A model generated the notes under the pieces. That model did not search any database, was not told where the DNA came from, and worked only from the letters and a program-made list of their open reading frames with translations. Of a DNA stretch of 15,976 nt, positions 14,790 through 15,976 are shown piece after piece. Position numbers and translations under genes: made by a program. Every line of letters begins with the position of its first letter. The first letter of the stretch is position 1. The DNA is from CAYGAW01 sp964347945 (lineage in GTDB: Bacteria > Chloroflexota > Anaerolineae > UBA7937 > B3-Chlor): the NCBI GenBank assembly GCA_964347945.1, contig CAYGAW010000007.1, positions 1-15,976 on the forward strand, given 5' to 3'.

Positions 14790-15704
14790 CTAGACAACCG
14801 GAATCCTCAGGTCCGCGGCGCCTCTCTCGCTCTGCTTTGCCTGCGGGTAATACTTGCTCACCATCTCTACGACGATGGCCGCCTGGTCCGCCATGCGCTT
14901 GCCGTCGCTGGCGGTGGTGATCTGTCCGTGGCCGCTCACCACCGAGTTGCCGGTCTTTAGATGCACTGGCGCGGCCACCCGCGCTATCTCGGGCGCCTCG
15001 TAGACGCGGATGAATCCTCCCGATGCGGGCGGGTTATCCGTGTGGATGTCCAGGTGCGCTGTCACCGCCGCCCGCAGCGCGGCGATCATGGGCAATTGCA
15101 GGTCACGCACGGGGTTGATGCTGTCTGCGCCCAGGCTTTGGAGGACTTTGAATGAGGCCGGGTTGCAGTGCCCCAAATGCGCCGACACTTTGAAGACGAC
15201 GTCATCAGGCAGCTCGCCGTCTTTGCGCATCTGCGCCACCAGCCAGAGCATCCCTTCGTCGTAGGTCAGGAAGCCACGGCAGCCGATGTCGATGCCGCGC
15301 TTGATGTCCTCCACCGCCCGGAGCACCTGCTCCATCCCGCGCAGCCGATAGCTGATGCGCATGCCCTGCGGGGACAGCACCGTAGCACCCGTGTCATACG
15401 TGGCTCGTGGCCCCACCGAAAGAACCAACTCCGCGCCATACTCACTGCACAGCCGGCAGTACTCTTTCAACTCCTGCCGGGTGTGCCGGAACATGCCGTA
15501 GGTCTCGGTCACGCGGTTGATGGTGATTCCCATCTTGTCGCTGGTCTCTAGCAAGGCCGCAACGGCCTCGGCCGAGTTCACCGTCGGCACCTCAATGCGA
15601 TAGGTCGCACCATCCGGGAACCTGGCGTCCGACGTCGGTAGATCCTTCAAATCCCCTTCCGGCAGACCGAGCGTCTTGACGTAGCGTCTCGTTTCCTCAA
15701 ACAT
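14790..15704 (-). CDS. TIM-barrel-type protein, distantly U32-peptidase-like, function unknown
   Basis: I do not recognise this 304-residue protein with certainty. It reads as an alternating beta/alpha protein: 'YRIEVPTVNS' (35-44), 'AVAALLETSDKMGITINRVTETYG' (47-70), 'ELVLSVGPR' (92-100), 'RGFLTYDEG' (143-151), 'VVFKVSAHLGHCNPASFKVLQSLGADSINPV' (169-199), 'AHLDIHTDNPPASGGFIRVYEAPEI' (216-240) and 'PVHLKTG' (246-252). The sequence of barrel strands followed by small polar motifs is reminiscent of U32-peptidase-like TIM barrels; a sugar-acid isomerase or aldolase role is also possible. His and Asp residues in 'SAHLGHC' and 'DIHTDNP' could bind a metal or substrate. A GTG 33 bases upstream is possible, but AAGGAG lies 11 bases before the ATG at 15704 and nothing precedes the GTG, so the ATG is used. 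It sits between the cupin and creatininase-family genes, probably in one operon. Confidence 0.7.
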   Translation of the reverse strand: MFEETRRYVKTLGLPEGDLKDLPTSDARFPDGATYRIEVPTVNSAEAVAALLETSDKMGITINRVTETYGMFRHTRQELKEYCRLCSEYGAELVLSVGPRATYDTGATVLSPQGMRISYRLRGMEQVLRAVEDIKRGIDIGCRGFLTYDEGMLWLVAQMRKDGELPDDVVFKVSAHLGHCNPASFKVLQSLGADSINPVRDLQLPMIAALRAAVTAHLDIHTDNPPASGGFIRVYEAPEIARVAAPVHLKTGNSVVSGHGQITTASDGKRMADQAAIVVEMVSKYYPQAKQSERGAADLRIPVV

Positions 15705-15741
15705 GTTGATCCATTCTCCTTTTGCACGTGAATTCACTCTA

Positions 15742-15757
15742 GAGCAGTCTACTGCTC
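15742..15757. repeat. Perfect dyad over the cupin stop codon, upstream of the TIM-barrel gene
   Basis: GAGCAGT (15742-15748) and ACTGCTC (15751-15757) are exact inverted arms around two bases, and can fold as a 6-bp stem with a 4-base loop. The cupin stop (15751-15749) lies in it, and it ends 38 bases before the TIM-barrel start. No T-run follows, so an operator or an mRNA-processing or stability hairpin is more likely than a terminator. Confidence 0.4.
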
Positions 15758-15976
15758 ATGATGTTGTGGCAGGGGTGGGCCGTAGACCCACACCAGCTTC
15801 AGCGGCTCATCGCCGATGTTCTCCAGCCGATGCTTCTTGCCCAACGGAGAGTAGATGGCGGTCTCCGGGCCGATCTCCCACTCTCCTTCCCCTTCGATCA
15901 CCAGCCTGGCCCGCCCGCTGATGATGAACATCACTTCCTCCGAGTCTTCATGAACGTGGTCCGGGATCATGCTCCC
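15749..15976 (-). CDS. Cupin-domain protein, 5' end cut by window edge
   Basis: The frame runs in from the window edge, and the first residues seen are G-S-M-I-P-D-H-V-H, so the visible ATG at 15970 is internal. Cupin motif 1 fits G-x5-H-x-H-x4-E-x6-G starting at the first base triplet in the window, with two metal-binding His and a Glu. Motif 2 is close to consensus ('GPETAIYSPLGKKHRLENIG'), with the third His. The final strand is 'PLKLVWVYGPP'. About 75 residues are visible and form most of one small cupin barrel. Small cupins of this type are often sugar isomerases, dioxygenase-like proteins or ligand sensors; the substrate is unknown. The TIM-barrel gene starts 44 bases after its stop. 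Confidence 0.85.
   Translation of the reverse strand, partial: GSMIPDHVHEDSEEVMFIISGRARLVIEGEGEWEIGPETAIYSPLGKKHRLENIGDEPLKLVWVYGPPLPQHHEQ

Noticed and set aside
14810..14830. Short GC-rich palindromes near 14780-14795 as a terminator after the TIM-barrel gene
   Set aside because: The stem has almost no loop and no T-run, so it cannot work as an intrinsic terminator.

Overview
The window looks like a fragment of a moderately GC-rich bacterial chromosome, most probably an anaerobic or facultative member of the Chloroflexota (Anaerolineae-like). This is an inference. It rests on the Thr/Pro-rich linkers in the two surface proteins, the small 'GRYW-IG-WY' domain, the CoA-transferase/GNAT fusion and an aldehyde:ferredoxin oxidoreductase. 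No rRNA, tRNA, CRISPR array, transposase or phage gene was seen.

Left part (1-2912). Two leftward genes encode paralogues of a short domain: one cut by the window edge, the other joined to a membrane segment and an Ig/FnIII-like tail. They are divergent from a rightward pair, trmD and a lipoprotein gene. A 201-bp divergent region holds a good promoter for each direction, plus a perfect dyad over the expected leftward transcription start. The lipoprotein gene converges on a Lon-type protease gene, and both stop codons lie in the same four bases, CTAG.

Right part (2909-15976). Every gene runs leftward. In order of transcription these are: a cupin (cut by the right edge), a TIM-barrel-type protein of unclear function, a creatininase-family hydrolase resembling 3-dehydro-scyllo-inosose hydrolase, a 236-bp gap with dyads, an aldehyde:ferredoxin oxidoreductase with a MoaD/ThiS-like protein, a 227-bp gap, an Ldh_2-type NAD(P)-dependent dehydrogenase, a 483-bp gap ending in a strong promoter, a CoA-transferase/GNAT fusion, two tandem UPF0261 (Tm-1-like) proteins, and the Lon-type protease. 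Most junctions are short or overlapping, but the gaps suggest at least three transcription units.

Taken together, the right part looks like a catabolic cluster for a small polyol, keto acid or aldehyde. A sugar-ring hydrolase, a 2-hydroxyacid/2-oxoacid oxidoreductase, a tungsten or molybdenum aldehyde oxidoreductase with a possible pterin-assembly or sulfur-carrier partner, and an acyl-CoA transferase would carry carbon towards acyl-CoA. The two UPF0261 proteins and the TIM-barrel protein are the least understood members and are the best candidates for undescribed biochemistry. No substrate can be fixed from sequence alone.
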